DNA of 64,000 nucleotides from Sphingobacterium chungjuense. GTDB taxonomy: Bacteria; Bacteroidota; Bacteroidia; Sphingobacteriales; Sphingobacteriaceae. A model generated the notes under the pieces. That model saw nothing but the letters and a program-made list of their open reading frames with translations, was not told the origin of the DNA and ran no database searches. The DNA lies in assembly GCF_011316935.1 (NCBI RefSeq), contig NZ_WLYS01000007.1, positions 62,001 through 126,000 of the forward strand. The letters are read 5' to 3'. The position numbers were made by a program, and so were the translations under genes. This document shows, piece after piece, positions 17,736-27,071 of this stretch; within the stretch, counting starts at the first letter, position 1; each line of letters starts with the position of its first letter.

Positions 17736-18136
17736 TATGAGCCTTGTTTTAGCGCCGCATCAATCTTGGCCAAATGATCGAAATCTTCGAACGAGAAGCT
17801 ACCCGTACTCGCAGCATGATGCTCTAGCAAACCTTTTGCTTTTTCCAATAATGATCCGTCGCCACTGATGAAACCATCGTACATATGCAACAAGGCCAAT
17901 GGTCGCACTTGTTCGACTTGCAAAGTCTCATCAGCGTAAGCTTTCAATGCGGCCAAGTCCAGCGATTGGAAATAATGACGGTCTTTTCCAAAATAGGTTT
18001 GATATCCTGCGGCCACTTCTTCATCTTCACCAGAGGTCGAAATACCACTCTCCCATTTTTCTACGATCAAGCGTAGAAACTTTCCCATTTCATTGATCCA
18101 GTTCAGGATCGTATCTTTCTCTACTCTTATTCCCAT
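17735..18136 (-). CDS. small helical protein, possibly DUF6483-like
   Basis: This 133-residue, probably cytoplasmic, mostly helical protein begins RVEKDTILNWINEMGKFLRL. That resembles the N-terminus of DUF6483 proteins, which have no known function; the resemblance is from memory and weak. There is no signal peptide, membrane helix or cysteine. It is convergent with the acyl-CoA dehydrogenase and stands alone, with proB 169 bp upstream on the same strand. Confidence 0.6.
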   Translation of the reverse strand: MGIRVEKDTILNWINEMGKFLRLIVEKWESGISTSGEDEEVAAGYQTYFGKDRHYFQSLDLAALKAYADETLQVEQVRPLALLHMYDGFISGDGSLLEKAKGLLEHHAASTGSFSFEDFDHLAKIDAALKQGS

Positions 18137-18305
18137 TTTGTGTTTTCTACTTTTCTATCGCGACCAGAAAGGTCTTTTTACACCTATAAACTACCAACTT
18201 TCCATTTATCCCTTAACAGGCTTTATCTTGTCAGTAATAATGGTAAATATAGTATTATTCTTCCTACCAAATCATGGACTTCATACCTTAAAATATCGTT
18301 TCGGT

Positions 18306-19340
18306 CTACAGCAGTACAATATCATCCGCATGCGCGACTTCTAGATTTTTCTGCCCTGCATGCGCGCGCAGCTCCGTAGAATCAATACGCGCTTTGGCAA
18401 CCGCATATACGACCTGCTGTTCATCGACCAGCTGGAAAATCTCTCCTGCCACAAAATCTCCAATGATCTCTTGCACGCCTACTGCCAACAAACTTTTCCG
18501 GGCTTTCAGCGCCTCGATAGCGCCGGCATCTACTTTCAGCTTTCCAGAAATCAAACTGCCCGAGGCCATCCATTTATGTCGCGAAGAGATGCGTTTGCCT
18601 TGCGCACGGCACACGGTACCCGTTTCACCCTGCATGGCTTTTAGCAAGCCATCTTCTGTTTTCATGCTGAAGATGACCGATTCGATACCCATCTGACTGG
18701 CCAATCGCGCAAAATTCAGCTTAGAAGTCATTCCGCCCAATCCGACTGACGACTTATCTTTGCGCGCCAAACCAAGCACCGAGCTATCAATCTGCGCAAT
18801 CTCTGTCACAACCTCACCAGCTGCATCTAGGACACCAGGTACCGAGGTGCTAAAAAGCAATTTCTCCGCACCAAAACCGACGGCAATCAGCGTGGCTAGT
18901 TCATCATTGTCCGAAAATTTCAGTTCTTGGCTGCTCACCACATCATTTTCATTGGCGATCGGAATAATTTGATTGCGCCACAGCGTTTCATACGTGCTTT
19001 TCAATTGTAAAAACTGATCCCGATTGGCAAAATGCTGTCGCTCACAAAGACTTTGCGCCAGCGCAATCTTAAAAGGTTTGAAATACGTGGCATAGGTCTG
19101 CAACAAGCGTGGATTGCCAATGGCCGCCGCAGCTTTACGCTCAGAAAGCGAGCCGCGATAATGCGGCAAAAATCGTTTGCCAGCAGCTACCGCTCCAGAC
19201 GATACCAATACGATATTATATTTTTCTTGGAGTTTACTCACTTGTCGCGCGATCTCTAAAATAACACGCTCATCTACTTCACCCTGCTGATCGGTCACCG
19301 CAGCAGAGCCAAACTTAACAACCAGTATAGGCTTCTTCAT
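18306..19340 (-). CDS. proB: glutamate 5-kinase
   Basis: The 344-residue protein has the amino-acid-kinase fold motifs VVKFGSAAVTD, VLVSSGAVAAGKR, an ANENDVVSS acidic loop and LGGMTSKLNFARLA, followed by a PUA domain (about 265-344, beginning WMASGSLISGKL). It phosphorylates glutamate, the first step of proline synthesis. The usual partner proA (glutamate-5-semialdehyde dehydrogenase) is not adjacent, so it must lie elsewhere. No feedback element can be read from the sequence. Confidence 0.93.
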   Translation of the reverse strand: MKKPILVVKFGSAAVTDQQGEVDERVILEIARQVSKLQEKYNIVLVSSGAVAAGKRFLPHYRGSLSERKAAAAIGNPRLLQTYATYFKPFKIALAQSLCERQHFANRDQFLQLKSTYETLWRNQIIPIANENDVVSSQELKFSDNDELATLIAVGFGAEKLLFSTSVPGVLDAAGEVVTEIAQIDSSVLGLARKDKSSVGLGGMTSKLNFARLASQMGIESVIFSMKTEDGLLKAMQGETGTVCRAQGKRISSRHKWMASGSLISGKLKVDAGAIEALKARKSLLAVGVQEIIGDFVAGEIFQLVDEQQVVYAVAKARIDSTELRAHAGQKNLEVAHADDIVLL

Positions 19341-19454
19341 AACAGAAGTAAATTAGAATTTATTTCTTGTTCACGCAAGTCTGTTAAGATTTGTTAATCA
19401 TTCCATGGTCAGTGTAATTAATTCCTATTTTTAACGCTAATAAACTGCCTTATT

Positions 19455-22400
19455 ATGAATTACAACAGATGGAATAACCTCACGGGCTGGGTCTGCGGAA
19501 TACTGGCCACCCTCGTATATATCCTAACTGCCGATCGAACCACAAGTTGGTGGGATACGGGCGAGTTTATTGCTTCGGCTTACAAACTGCAGATTGTACA
19601 TCAGCCAGGTGCGCCGCTCTTCCTGATGATTCAAAATATCTTCAGCAATCTTGCCGGCGGCGATGTGACACGTGTGGCATTTTGGATGAACATCGGCTCA
19701 GCCCTATGCAGTGGTTTTACTATTGTTTTCTTGTGTTGGACGATTACGGCATTGGTGCGCAGAGTATTGGTTAAGCGTGGTGTCGAGCCAAACGGCACAC
19801 AGCTTTTGCAAATCATCAGCGCAGGCGCTACTGGCGCTTTGGCTTATGCTTTTACGGACACTTTTTGGTATTCCGCAGTCGAGTCCGAAGTATACGCGAT
19901 GTCGTCGTTATGTACCGCAGTCGTACTGTGGTTAGCGGTGAAATGGATGAATCGCTCGGATCAACCTGATGCTAATAGATGGTTGCTGTTGATCGCGTAC
20001 GTAATGGGATTATCCATTGGTGTGCATTTGCTTAATTTGCTCACTATTCCGGCGATCGCTTTATTAGTTTATTATCAGCTATCGCCAACAGTACATTGGA
20101 AAGGCGTTTTAAAAACCTTGCTGATCGGTGTGGGCGTGCTTGGATTTATTCTTTGGGGTATTATTCAATATACAGTGAAGATTGCTGCCTATGTTGATCT
20201 TGCTTTTGTGAACAGCTTCCACCTGCCTTTTGGTAGTGGGATTGCCTTTTTTGTCATTCTCTTGGTCGCTGGCTTGATCTACGGATTGGTTATTACCAAT
20301 CAGCGTAACAGACCGATCTGGAATATCGCGCTACTAGCCACCTGTTTTGTACTTTTTGGTTACAGTTCGTATACCTTTTTGCCTGTGCGGGCGCAAACAG
20401 AAATCGCGCTGAATAATAACAACCCCGACGATGTATTTTCTCTGTATGGCTACATCACACGGGAGCAATATCCTTCGGAGCCATTGTTGAAAGGACCCAC
20501 TTTCAATGCGAATCCTATTGATGTCAATGAAAAATCCTTCTACAGAAAAGATCCCTCGAAATACACCGAAATTTCTTCTAATAAATCGTACGTATATGAT
20601 CAGGAAATGCTATTCCCCCGTGTGTGGAGTGAGCGACATGCTGCATACTATCAAAACTACTTGGGATTAAACGATGGACAAACGCCGACGCAGGCTGACA
20701 ACTTGAGTTTCTTCTTCGGATACCAACTCAACCATATGTACTGGCGGTATTTTATGTGGAATTTTGTCGGCCGACAAAATGATACACCCAACCCGATGGT
20801 TTCTTCCTTCAATGGAAACTGGTTGTCGGGTATCAAAGCAATTGACGATGTGCGCTTAGGCGGACAACAGACCCTCGATCCGATTTTCACTAAAGATCCA
20901 TCGCGCAATACATACTTCTTTTTGCCACTGTTGATTGGTGTAGCAGGGCTGATCTGGCATTTTCGAAAAAGTAAACGCGATGCACTAGTCATCAGCTTGC
21001 TATTCTTTTTTACGGGAATCGCCATTGTTTTGTATCTGAATCAATCGCCATTGCAACCGCGCGAACGCGATTATGCGTATGTAGGTTCATTTTATATGTT
21101 TTCCATATGGATTGGGATGGGTGTTTTGGCCATTACACAACTTTTGCGTAAGCGTATGGCGCTGCGTTGGGCAACGGGCTCGGCCGTTATGATTGGTTTG
21201 TTGGCAGCACCAACCTTGTTGATTGTCCAGAATTGGGACGATCATGACCGATCCGATCGCACGATGGCCAAGCATATGGCGTACAATTATTTAGAATCTT
21301 GTGCCCCGAATGCCATTCTATTCACTTACACGGATAATGATACTTTTCCATTATGGTATTTGCAAGAAGTAGAACAGGTGCGTCGCGATGTACGTGTCAT
21401 TAATATTGGTTATCTACAATCGGACTGGTATTTGGAACAACTCATGCAGGATCAGGCTGATTTAAAAGCATTGCCTATCCACATTGAGCCGCAAAAGATA
21501 GCAAAAGGAGTACGTGAAGTGTTACATTTTGTTGATATGCAGATCGATGGAAATGTGGATGTCAGCACCTTGCTCGACATTATGCTTTCAGACAATCAGA
21601 GCAATCAGCTACAGCTGCAAAATGGAAAATATGCTAACGTATTACCCACTAAAAACTTCCAACTTCCCATTGATAAAGAAGCAGTCATCGCCCATCAGGT
21701 GGTTCCTAAAACTTGGGAAGATAGCATTCCCGAAAAGCTAGAATGGACGTATAACAAGAATTATGTATCGCGCGCCGAGTTGGGATTAATGTCTTTGTTG
21801 GTGAATAATAATTGGGAACGTCCGGTTTATTTCTTCTCGAGAATGCCAGAAGAGCATACGATGGGACTAAACAAATATTTGGTATCAGAAGGATTGGTAC
21901 ATCGGCTGATGCCGGTAGAACGCGGTCAACCCACAGAGCAACCAACTTTGGTGAATATGGATACATTGTATGAGAACATTACGCAGAAACTGCACTGGGG
22001 CAACCTGAATCAATTGACTCATTTGGATACCGATTCACGTTTTATCTATGAGAATTACTTGTATCCTGATGTGTTGCACTTGGCTTTACAGGAATTGCGG
22101 CAGCAAGACGAACTCGATAAAGCGGGCCGCGTTGCGGCTATTGCCTACAAAGAACGGCCTAAGCAGGTAAACAATCTTACTCAAGTATATCAAAACACCG
22201 TGGTGATTGATACCTTGTACAAAACGAAACAATCAAGGGAAGCAAATACGATGTTGCAGCAAAACCTCGCCTTCTTGGCCGCAGATATGGACTATAAAGC
22301 ATCTGTATATGCCAGCAAGCAAGAATTGGATGTACGCAATATTCGTTTAGGGATGACAACCTTGGCGATGTATACCGAGATGCTGCAAGAGGAAAAATAT

Positions 22401-22463
22401 CCAGCTTTACTCGCCGAGGTACAGGCGCTAGATCAGAAATATCATCAGATTTTTGGACAATAA
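19455..22463 (+). CDS. DUF2723 family polytopic membrane protein (GT-C-like)
   Basis: The 1002-residue protein opens with a membrane domain of about ten helices. The first periplasmic loop contains D34 and E37 (SWWDTGEFIASAYKL, then VHQPGAPLFLM), matching the acidic loop of GT-C glycosyltransferases and the DUF2723 signature. A large soluble C-terminal part follows after about residue 600. DUF2723 proteins of Bacteroidota are thought to be protein O-mannosyltransferase-like; the donor and targets are not evident here. It ends at a bidirectional terminator shared with glnS. Confidence 0.87.
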   Translation: MNYNRWNNLTGWVCGILATLVYILTADRTTSWWDTGEFIASAYKLQIVHQPGAPLFLMIQNIFSNLAGGDVTRVAFWMNIGSALCSGFTIVFLCWTITALVRRVLVKRGVEPNGTQLLQIISAGATGALAYAFTDTFWYSAVESEVYAMSSLCTAVVLWLAVKWMNRSDQPDANRWLLLIAYVMGLSIGVHLLNLLTIPAIALLVYYQLSPTVHWKGVLKTLLIGVGVLGFILWGIIQYTVKIAAYVDLAFVNSFHLPFGSGIAFFVILLVAGLIYGLVITNQRNRPIWNIALLATCFVLFGYSSYTFLPVRAQTEIALNNNNPDDVFSLYGYITREQYPSEPLLKGPTFNANPIDVNEKSFYRKDPSKYTEISSNKSYVYDQEMLFPRVWSERHAAYYQNYLGLNDGQTPTQADNLSFFFGYQLNHMYWRYFMWNFVGRQNDTPNPMVSSFNGNWLSGIKAIDDVRLGGQQTLDPIFTKDPSRNTYFFLPLLIGVAGLIWHFRKSKRDALVISLLFFFTGIAIVLYLNQSPLQPRERDYAYVGSFYMFSIWIGMGVLAITQLLRKRMALRWATGSAVMIGLLAAPTLLIVQNWDDHDRSDRTMAKHMAYNYLESCAPNAILFTYTDNDTFPLWYLQEVEQVRRDVRVINIGYLQSDWYLEQLMQDQADLKALPIHIEPQKIAKGVREVLHFVDMQIDGNVDVSTLLDIMLSDNQSNQLQLQNGKYANVLPTKNFQLPIDKEAVIAHQVVPKTWEDSIPEKLEWTYNKNYVSRAELGLMSLLVNNNWERPVYFFSRMPEEHTMGLNKYLVSEGLVHRLMPVERGQPTEQPTLVNMDTLYENITQKLHWGNLNQLTHLDTDSRFIYENYLYPDVLHLALQELRQQDELDKAGRVAAIAYKERPKQVNNLTQVYQNTVVIDTLYKTKQSREANTMLQQNLAFLAADMDYKASVYASKQELDVRNIRLGMTTLAMYTEMLQEEKYPALLAEVQALDQKYHQIFGQ

Positions 22464-22468
22464 ATAAT

Positions 22469-22495
22469 AAGAGCGGATCGTGATGATCCGCTCTT
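22469..22495. terminator. bidirectional terminator, DUF2723 gene / glnS
   Basis: An 11-bp stem AAGAGCGGATC / GATCCGCTCTT with a 5-base loop ends in T residues and lies between convergent stops. Confidence 0.85.
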
Positions 22496-22504
22496 TTGTT
22501 GTTC

Positions 22505-24175
22505 TTATCCTTTTTTCACTTCCTTCGCCCAAGAATCGCGCAAGGTTACCGTGCGGTTGAAAACCAAGTGCTCTGGTGTAGATTTGGTATCTAAAGTATA
22601 ATATCCCATCCGGATAAACTGATATCCTCTGCCCAGCTCAGCATTCGCCAGATCGGGCTCTACATACGCTTGCTCTACGATTTTCAAACTTTCTGGGTTA
22701 ATCGATGCGCGGAAATCTTCTGCCGCAGCAGGATTTTCATCTTGGAACAAGCGATCGTACAAACGTACTTCCACCGTTTTGGCATGTGGTACAGATACCC
22801 AGTGGATCGTTCCTTTTACTTTCAGACCCGAAGTATCTTCTCCAGATTTAGAATTCGGCAAATAGTTCACGTGCACTTCAGTGACTTTTCCAGATTCATC
22901 TTTTACGAAATCATGGCACTCTACAATGTACGCATGCTTTAAGCGAACTGATAAACCAGGGCCTAAACGGAAGAATTTCTTCGGCGCATCTTCCATAAAA
23001 TCTTCGCGCTCGATCCACAACTCACGGGAGAAAGGAATCTCACGAGAGCCTTCTCCACCTTCAACCTCTGGATTATTCTCACCGACTAAGATTTCTTCTT
23101 TTCCCTCTGGATAGTTGGTAATGACTAATTTGATCGGATCGATCACGGCCATACGTCTCCAAGCGGTTTTATTGAGATCCTCGCGAATACAGAACTCCAA
23201 CAAACCTACGTCGATCATATTCTCTCGTTTTTGTACACCGATGCGCTCACAGAAGTTGCGAATGCTCGCTGGTGTATAACCACGACGACGCAATCCCGAA
23301 ATAGTTGGCATACGCGGATCATCCCAACTTTCTACCAAACCTTCGTTGACCAGTTGAAGCAGCTTACGCTTGCTCATCACTGTATAATTCAGATTCAGGC
23401 GTGAAAACTCGTATTGTTTAGACGGGAAGATTTCTAATTTATTAATCAACCAATCGTATAATGGACGATGTGGTATAAACTCCAACGTACAAATCGAATG
23501 GGTGATTTTCTCAATCGCATCTGATTGACCGTGTGCGAAATCGTACATCGGATAGATCTTCCATTTATCACCGGTACGGTGGTGGTTCGCATGCTTGATT
23601 CTATATAATAATGGATCACGTAGGTGCATGTTTGGGTTGGCCAAATCTATTTTAGCGCGCAATACTTTTGCCCCATCAGGATATACGCCATCACGCATTT
23701 CCTGAAACAATTGCAAATTCTCCTCAACCGAACGATCGCGGTATGGTGTTGGTACGCCGGGTTCTGTAGGCGTACCTTTCCCTGCCGCAATTTCTTCAGC
23801 CGTGCTATCATCCACATAAGCCAATCCCTGACGGATCAATTCCACAGCAAATTCATACAACTGATCGAAATAGTCGGAAGTGTACAATTCATTTGCCCAC
23901 TGGAAACCCAACCACTGAATATCATGTTTGATGCTCTCTACATATTCCACATCCTCGGTAACGGGATTGGTATCATCAAAACGTAGATTAGTCTGTCCAT
24001 TGAATCTGTTGGCTATAGAAAAGTTTAAACAGATCGATTTGGCGTGACCAATATGAAGATAACCGTTGGGCTCCGGCGGAAAGCGCGTCAATACACGGCC
24101 ATCGTTTTTGCCTTCGCTCAAATCTTTTGCTACGATTTCTTCAATAAAATTCAGTGATTTTTCTTCCTCTAACAT
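22505..24175 (-). CDS. glnS: glutaminyl-tRNA synthetase
   Basis: The 556-residue class I synthetase has the HIGH motif in [15 protein letters not shown] (about 32-46) and the KMSKS-like VMSKRKL. The catalytic domain is of the GlnS rather than GltX type, and the C-terminal half forms the two beta-barrels that read the anticodon. It charges tRNA-Gln directly, so the organism does not depend only on the GatCAB transamidation route. It is a single gene convergent with the DUF2723 gene. Confidence 0.95.
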   Translation of the reverse strand: MLEEEKSLNFIEEIVAKDLSEGKNDGRVLTRFPPEPNGYLHIGHAKSICLNFSIANRFNGQTNLRFDDTNPVTEDVEYVESIKHDIQWLGFQWANELYTSDYFDQLYEFAVELIRQGLAYVDDSTAEEIAAGKGTPTEPGVPTPYRDRSVEENLQLFQEMRDGVYPDGAKVLRAKIDLANPNMHLRDPLLYRIKHANHHRTGDKWKIYPMYDFAHGQSDAIEKITHSICTLEFIPHRPLYDWLINKLEIFPSKQYEFSRLNLNYTVMSKRKLLQLVNEGLVESWDDPRMPTISGLRRRGYTPASIRNFCERIGVQKRENMIDVGLLEFCIREDLNKTAWRRMAVIDPIKLVITNYPEGKEEILVGENNPEVEGGEGSREIPFSRELWIEREDFMEDAPKKFFRLGPGLSVRLKHAYIVECHDFVKDESGKVTEVHVNYLPNSKSGEDTSGLKVKGTIHWVSVPHAKTVEVRLYDRLFQDENPAAAEDFRASINPESLKIVEQAYVEPDLANAELGRGYQFIRMGYYTLDTKSTPEHLVFNRTVTLRDSWAKEVKKG

Positions 24176-24316
24176 GTTGCAAATTTAGGGATTTCCACGG
24201 TATAATTGCTATACTGTAGCAACGAAATCAGCACGGGGAATATCGGTTAGATAACAGTAAATTTTGAATAAACGCCGATTAATCGGGATCTTTATCATTC
24301 ATCCATAAAAATTAAA

Positions 24317-25576
24317 ATGAAGTATACCTTTCTCGTGTTTGCGTGTCTTTTATTACCCATTACGCTATTTGGCCAACGGAAACCCAGACCGATATTGTTG
24401 GTATATGGAAATGGTGTAGAAGCTTATGCAGCAGCGGTGCAAGGCGCACTATCTAATGTACCAACGCTTTGGGTGATGAATGCAAATTTGCAAGACTTGA
24501 TAATAGCGGAAAAACCTTCGCAACTTACCATCAATTATAGCTTGGACGGTGGCATCTGGATGAAGCTCTTGATGGAAATGGCCGATTATACAAGCCCTAA
24601 CGATAGTGTGGCCACTGCCATCAAACAGGATATTGCTGTTGATCGACTATTGATCGCTGCGAACGAACTCGTGGAAAAACTACCTCAATTAACCATCGTC
24701 GATAGTACTTCGATAAAGAAAATAACATGGGGCAGAAGAGGCTGGCAGGTGCAATTGAGTAACGGAAAACGATATACCTTCCGGTCGGTGATCGACGCGT
24801 CGGCGGATCAAGAGCTAGCCAACGTAGTGCCAGAACAGGATCGCTGGAAATCTGAAATAAGTACGCAACAAAGCTCTTTATCCGATTCACAACGCGCTCG
24901 CACCACCTTAGCCATTGGTGCAGATCGCAACTCGATACACACCCTCACTGCTTCTGATTTACTCCGCTCTGTAAAGAATAATTTCTTTTCTTTTCAATCG
25001 CTAGGCCCTTTTAAACCATCTGTTGAAAATATTCCGTTACGCATGCACTATGCACAAGCGATCGGAGCAGCCGCTGGTTACACGGCTTTTTTCGAGGTGG
25101 ATGCCCATCAGATCGATGTACGCAAATTACAATCTGAGCTGTTGACCTACAAAAGTCGATTGCTACCCGCGATTGATGCTGCCAGCGAAGATCCTCATTT
25201 CGGTAGTTGGCAGAAAATTTATCTAACGGGATTGCTTCCTCTAAAAAACAATGAATTTGAACCGGACAAAGAAGTTACTTACGCTGAGATCAGACCGATA
25301 CTCCATGAATTATATTCCCGTAGTCAACTTTGGTTTTTGGATCACGATGGTGAGGAACTCTTATGGAAAGACGCGATAGAATTAGTTAAATTTTTGGGCA
25401 CACGTGGACAAGAAGTGAATAGACAAATTGCCACAGAGTGGAATAACAAACTTCAATTCGACACGATTTACGATCTTGACCGTCCCATTACTCGAGGAGA
25501 GTTTTCGGTGATATTAGACCAATTTGCAAATCCTTACGGTATAACGGTAACGCACGCAGGAGAAATTAGACGATAA
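24317..25576 (+). CDS. secreted FAD-oxidoreductase-like protein with SLH-like C-terminus
   Basis: A signal peptide (MKYTFLVFACLLLPITLFGQ) precedes a segment resembling the N-terminus of FAD_oxidored proteins. The dinucleotide loop reads VYGNGVEAYAAA (GxGxxA instead of GxGxxG), and SVIDASADQELANVVP matches the usual ATGDGDLA region without its glycines. The C-terminal part has two repeats like S-layer homology motifs: FEPDKEVTYAEIRPILHEL and YDLDRPITRGEFSVILDQF. FAD binding may be weak or lost. The gene ends 2 bp before a terminator that is duplicated at 29729. Confidence 0.6.
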   Translation: MKYTFLVFACLLLPITLFGQRKPRPILLVYGNGVEAYAAAVQGALSNVPTLWVMNANLQDLIIAEKPSQLTINYSLDGGIWMKLLMEMADYTSPNDSVATAIKQDIAVDRLLIAANELVEKLPQLTIVDSTSIKKITWGRRGWQVQLSNGKRYTFRSVIDASADQELANVVPEQDRWKSEISTQQSSLSDSQRARTTLAIGADRNSIHTLTASDLLRSVKNNFFSFQSLGPFKPSVENIPLRMHYAQAIGAAAGYTAFFEVDAHQIDVRKLQSELLTYKSRLLPAIDAASEDPHFGSWQKIYLTGLLPLKNNEFEPDKEVTYAEIRPILHELYSRSQLWFLDHDGEELLWKDAIELVKFLGTRGQEVNRQIATEWNNKLQFDTIYDLDRPITRGEFSVILDQFANPYGITVTHAGEIRR

Positions 25577-25578
25577 AA

Positions 25579-25608
25579 AAGAGAAGCGGCCTATCGGCCG
25601 CTTCTCTT
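25579..25608. terminator. terminator, left copy of the duplicated module
   Basis: AAGAGAAGCGGCC-TATC-GGCCGCTTCTCTT forms a 13-bp stem directly after the FAD-like gene. The same hairpin sits at 29729-29758 beside the intact carbonic anhydrase gene. Confidence 0.93.
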
Positions 25609-25734
25609 ATGTTCTATGATTCCAAACTGCTATTGGTATGCAAATACGTTATCCAAATCATGATTAGAATCAAATGTGCAGTGCTGGTCAACCAATTCAC
25701 CTGTTCCGATATTGATAACCATACCGTGCACCGC
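25581..25734. repeat. 154-bp direct repeat, left copy
   Basis: Matches 29731-29884 over 154 bp with four substitutions and no gaps. It consists of the terminator hairpin plus the last 35 codons or so of the carbonic anhydrase gene, in the same orientation as the right copy. The last 90 or so bases are identical. Similarity ends abruptly at CCGC. Confidence 0.95.
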
Positions 25735-25737
25735 CAT
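25630..25737 (-). pseudogene. 3' fragment of a beta-carbonic anhydrase gene
   Basis: On the minus strand this encodes the last 34 residues of carbonic anhydrase (AVHGMVINIGTGELVDQH... to NVFAYQ, then TAG), identical in protein sequence to the intact gene at 29780-30427. Two of the four base differences in the repeat fall here and are synonymous (GCA/GCT and TAC/TAT). A chance ATG occurs at 25735-25737, but the fragment lacks all zinc ligands and is not functional as an enzyme. Confidence 0.9.
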
Positions 25738-25884
25738 GTTTCACAATGACACTTTTTTTAACAAAACTTAATATTTGAAATAAAAAATTACATAAAACTC
25801 AATTATAGCTTTATTTTAAAATAAATTTATAATTTGAATAATTATTATTATTTTTAAAGAAACTTATTAATTAAATACTAAAAC

Positions 25885-26166
25885 ATGAAAAAATTATTTT
25901 TTACACTAGCATTAGTAGGTGTATTCGCTTTTGCTAAAGCAGAAGCAAAACCTCTAAGTAACGAAATGAACCTTTCAAATTCTTCCGTTACCGAAACGTT
26001 AACTAACACAGAAAACGTAAAATTATTAAAACTAACTCCCGAAGAAGCTAATCGAATACTAGCGAGTTCACAATTTAATGGAAAGAATGTAGACGTAAAA
26101 CAAGCTGCTAGCGACATTCTAATTATCATTTGGGACGACGGCGAAATTTGGATCATTTTCTATTAA
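25885..26166 (+). CDS. secreted small protein with aromatic/acidic C-terminal tail
   Basis: This 93-residue protein has a clear signal peptide (MKKLFFTLALVGVFAFAKAEA), leaving about 72 residues. The middle is polar and rich in Asn, Ser, Thr and Glu; the end is strikingly hydrophobic with two aspartates and a glutamate (SDILIIIWDDGEIWIIFY). I do not recognise a family. There is no cysteine and no double-glycine leader. It is the first gene of the inserted segment, preceded by AT-rich DNA and followed by a hairpin, then by the GLPGLI gene. It could be an exported signal, a toxin, or a cargo of the barrel protein; none is shown. Confidence 0.7.
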   Translation: MKKLFFTLALVGVFAFAKAEAKPLSNEMNLSNSSVTETLTNTENVKLLKLTPEEANRILASSQFNGKNVDVKQAASDILIIIWDDGEIWIIFY

Positions 26167-26188
26167 AAAATCGATCACCACAATACGT

Positions 26189-26218
26189 AGGGCAATTATT
26201 ATGTATAATAATTGCCCT
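26189..26218 (+). terminator. hairpin after the small secreted protein
   Basis: AGGGCAATTATTA-TGTA-TAATAATTGCCCT forms a perfect 13-bp stem 22 bp after the stop. It is followed by ATTCG rather than a strong T-run, so it may attenuate transcription into the GLPGLI gene or stabilise the upstream mRNA rather than terminate fully. Confidence 0.6.
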
Positions 26219-26334
26219 ATTCGTAAAATTAAAGCATCATCAATTATCAGAAAACGACTGAGGAATAGCGTATCAAATATGTGCCACACACTTAGTTAAA
26301 GATCCTATCGTTATTATCAATAAACTTTAAAAAT

Positions 26335-27063
26335 ATGCGAATCCATGTAATTCTTCTGTGTACGCTTACACTAGTTCACTTAAAATCAGGTGCTCAATCC
26401 TTAACTGTGCACTATGAACAACGCGTCAACACGGAAAAACAACTACGAGAAATAGCTGATCCCGAAATTAAAAAGCAGGTATCTTCTATGCTATCCAAAC
26501 CTTCAAATTATACTTTAAATTATGAAAATGGTATATCCCTATACCTAAAAACACCCAAGGAAACTATTGGAGAAGATTTAACTGTAGACCAGCCTGCGAA
26601 ATTCAAAACAGTTACTTTATCAAGCCATGATAGTGGTATTTATAAGAATTTCAAAACAAAAGAATATCTGCATGGGGTCGACATATTAGGCAAAAGTTTC
26701 TTAGTGAAAGATAAACTAGAACCATACGAATGGAAACTGGAAGATGAAGAAAAAAACATTGGCGAACACAGGGTAGGCAAGGCCACAGCTAAAATAAATA
26801 ATCTAGATATAGTTGCTTGGTATGCTAAAGATATTCCAATCCAAGATGGGCCTAAACATTACTATGGGTTACCGGGCCTAATTTTAGAATTAATTGAAGA
26901 AAATAACGCTTATCAAGCTGTAAGCATAAAACCAAATGACAATGAGCTTGAAATTACAAAACCGTCAAAAGGTAAAGTTGTAACTTTTAAAGAGTATAAT
27001 GAGATCAGAGATGAAAAAATAAACGAGGTAAGAAAGAACGCAAGATCCATGCTTGGAAATTGA
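26335..27063 (+). CDS. GLPGLI family secreted protein
   Basis: The 242-residue protein has a signal peptide ending near KSGAQS and the family motif in HYYGLPGLILELIEE at about 181-195. The region before it (NIGEHRVGKATAKI, then IVAWYAKDIPIQDGP) also follows the family pattern. GLPGLI proteins (TIGR01200) are common and paralogous in Bacteroidota, but their function is not established. The barrel gene starts 8 bp after the stop, so the two are almost certainly co-transcribed; this suggests a periplasmic partner of the outer-membrane protein. Confidence 0.88.
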   Translation: MRIHVILLCTLTLVHLKSGAQSLTVHYEQRVNTEKQLREIADPEIKKQVSSMLSKPSNYTLNYENGISLYLKTPKETIGEDLTVDQPAKFKTVTLSSHDSGIYKNFKTKEYLHGVDILGKSFLVKDKLEPYEWKLEDEEKNIGEHRVGKATAKINNLDIVAWYAKDIPIQDGPKHYYGLPGLILELIEENNAYQAVSIKPNDNELEITKPSKGKVVTFKEYNEIRDEKINEVRKNARSMLGN

Positions 27064-27071
27064 TTCATATA

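Noticed and set aside
18093-18344. 83-codon hydrophobic plus-strand frame before proB
   Set aside because: Starts inside the antisense of the helical protein gene and ends inside proB. No promoter or start context supports it.
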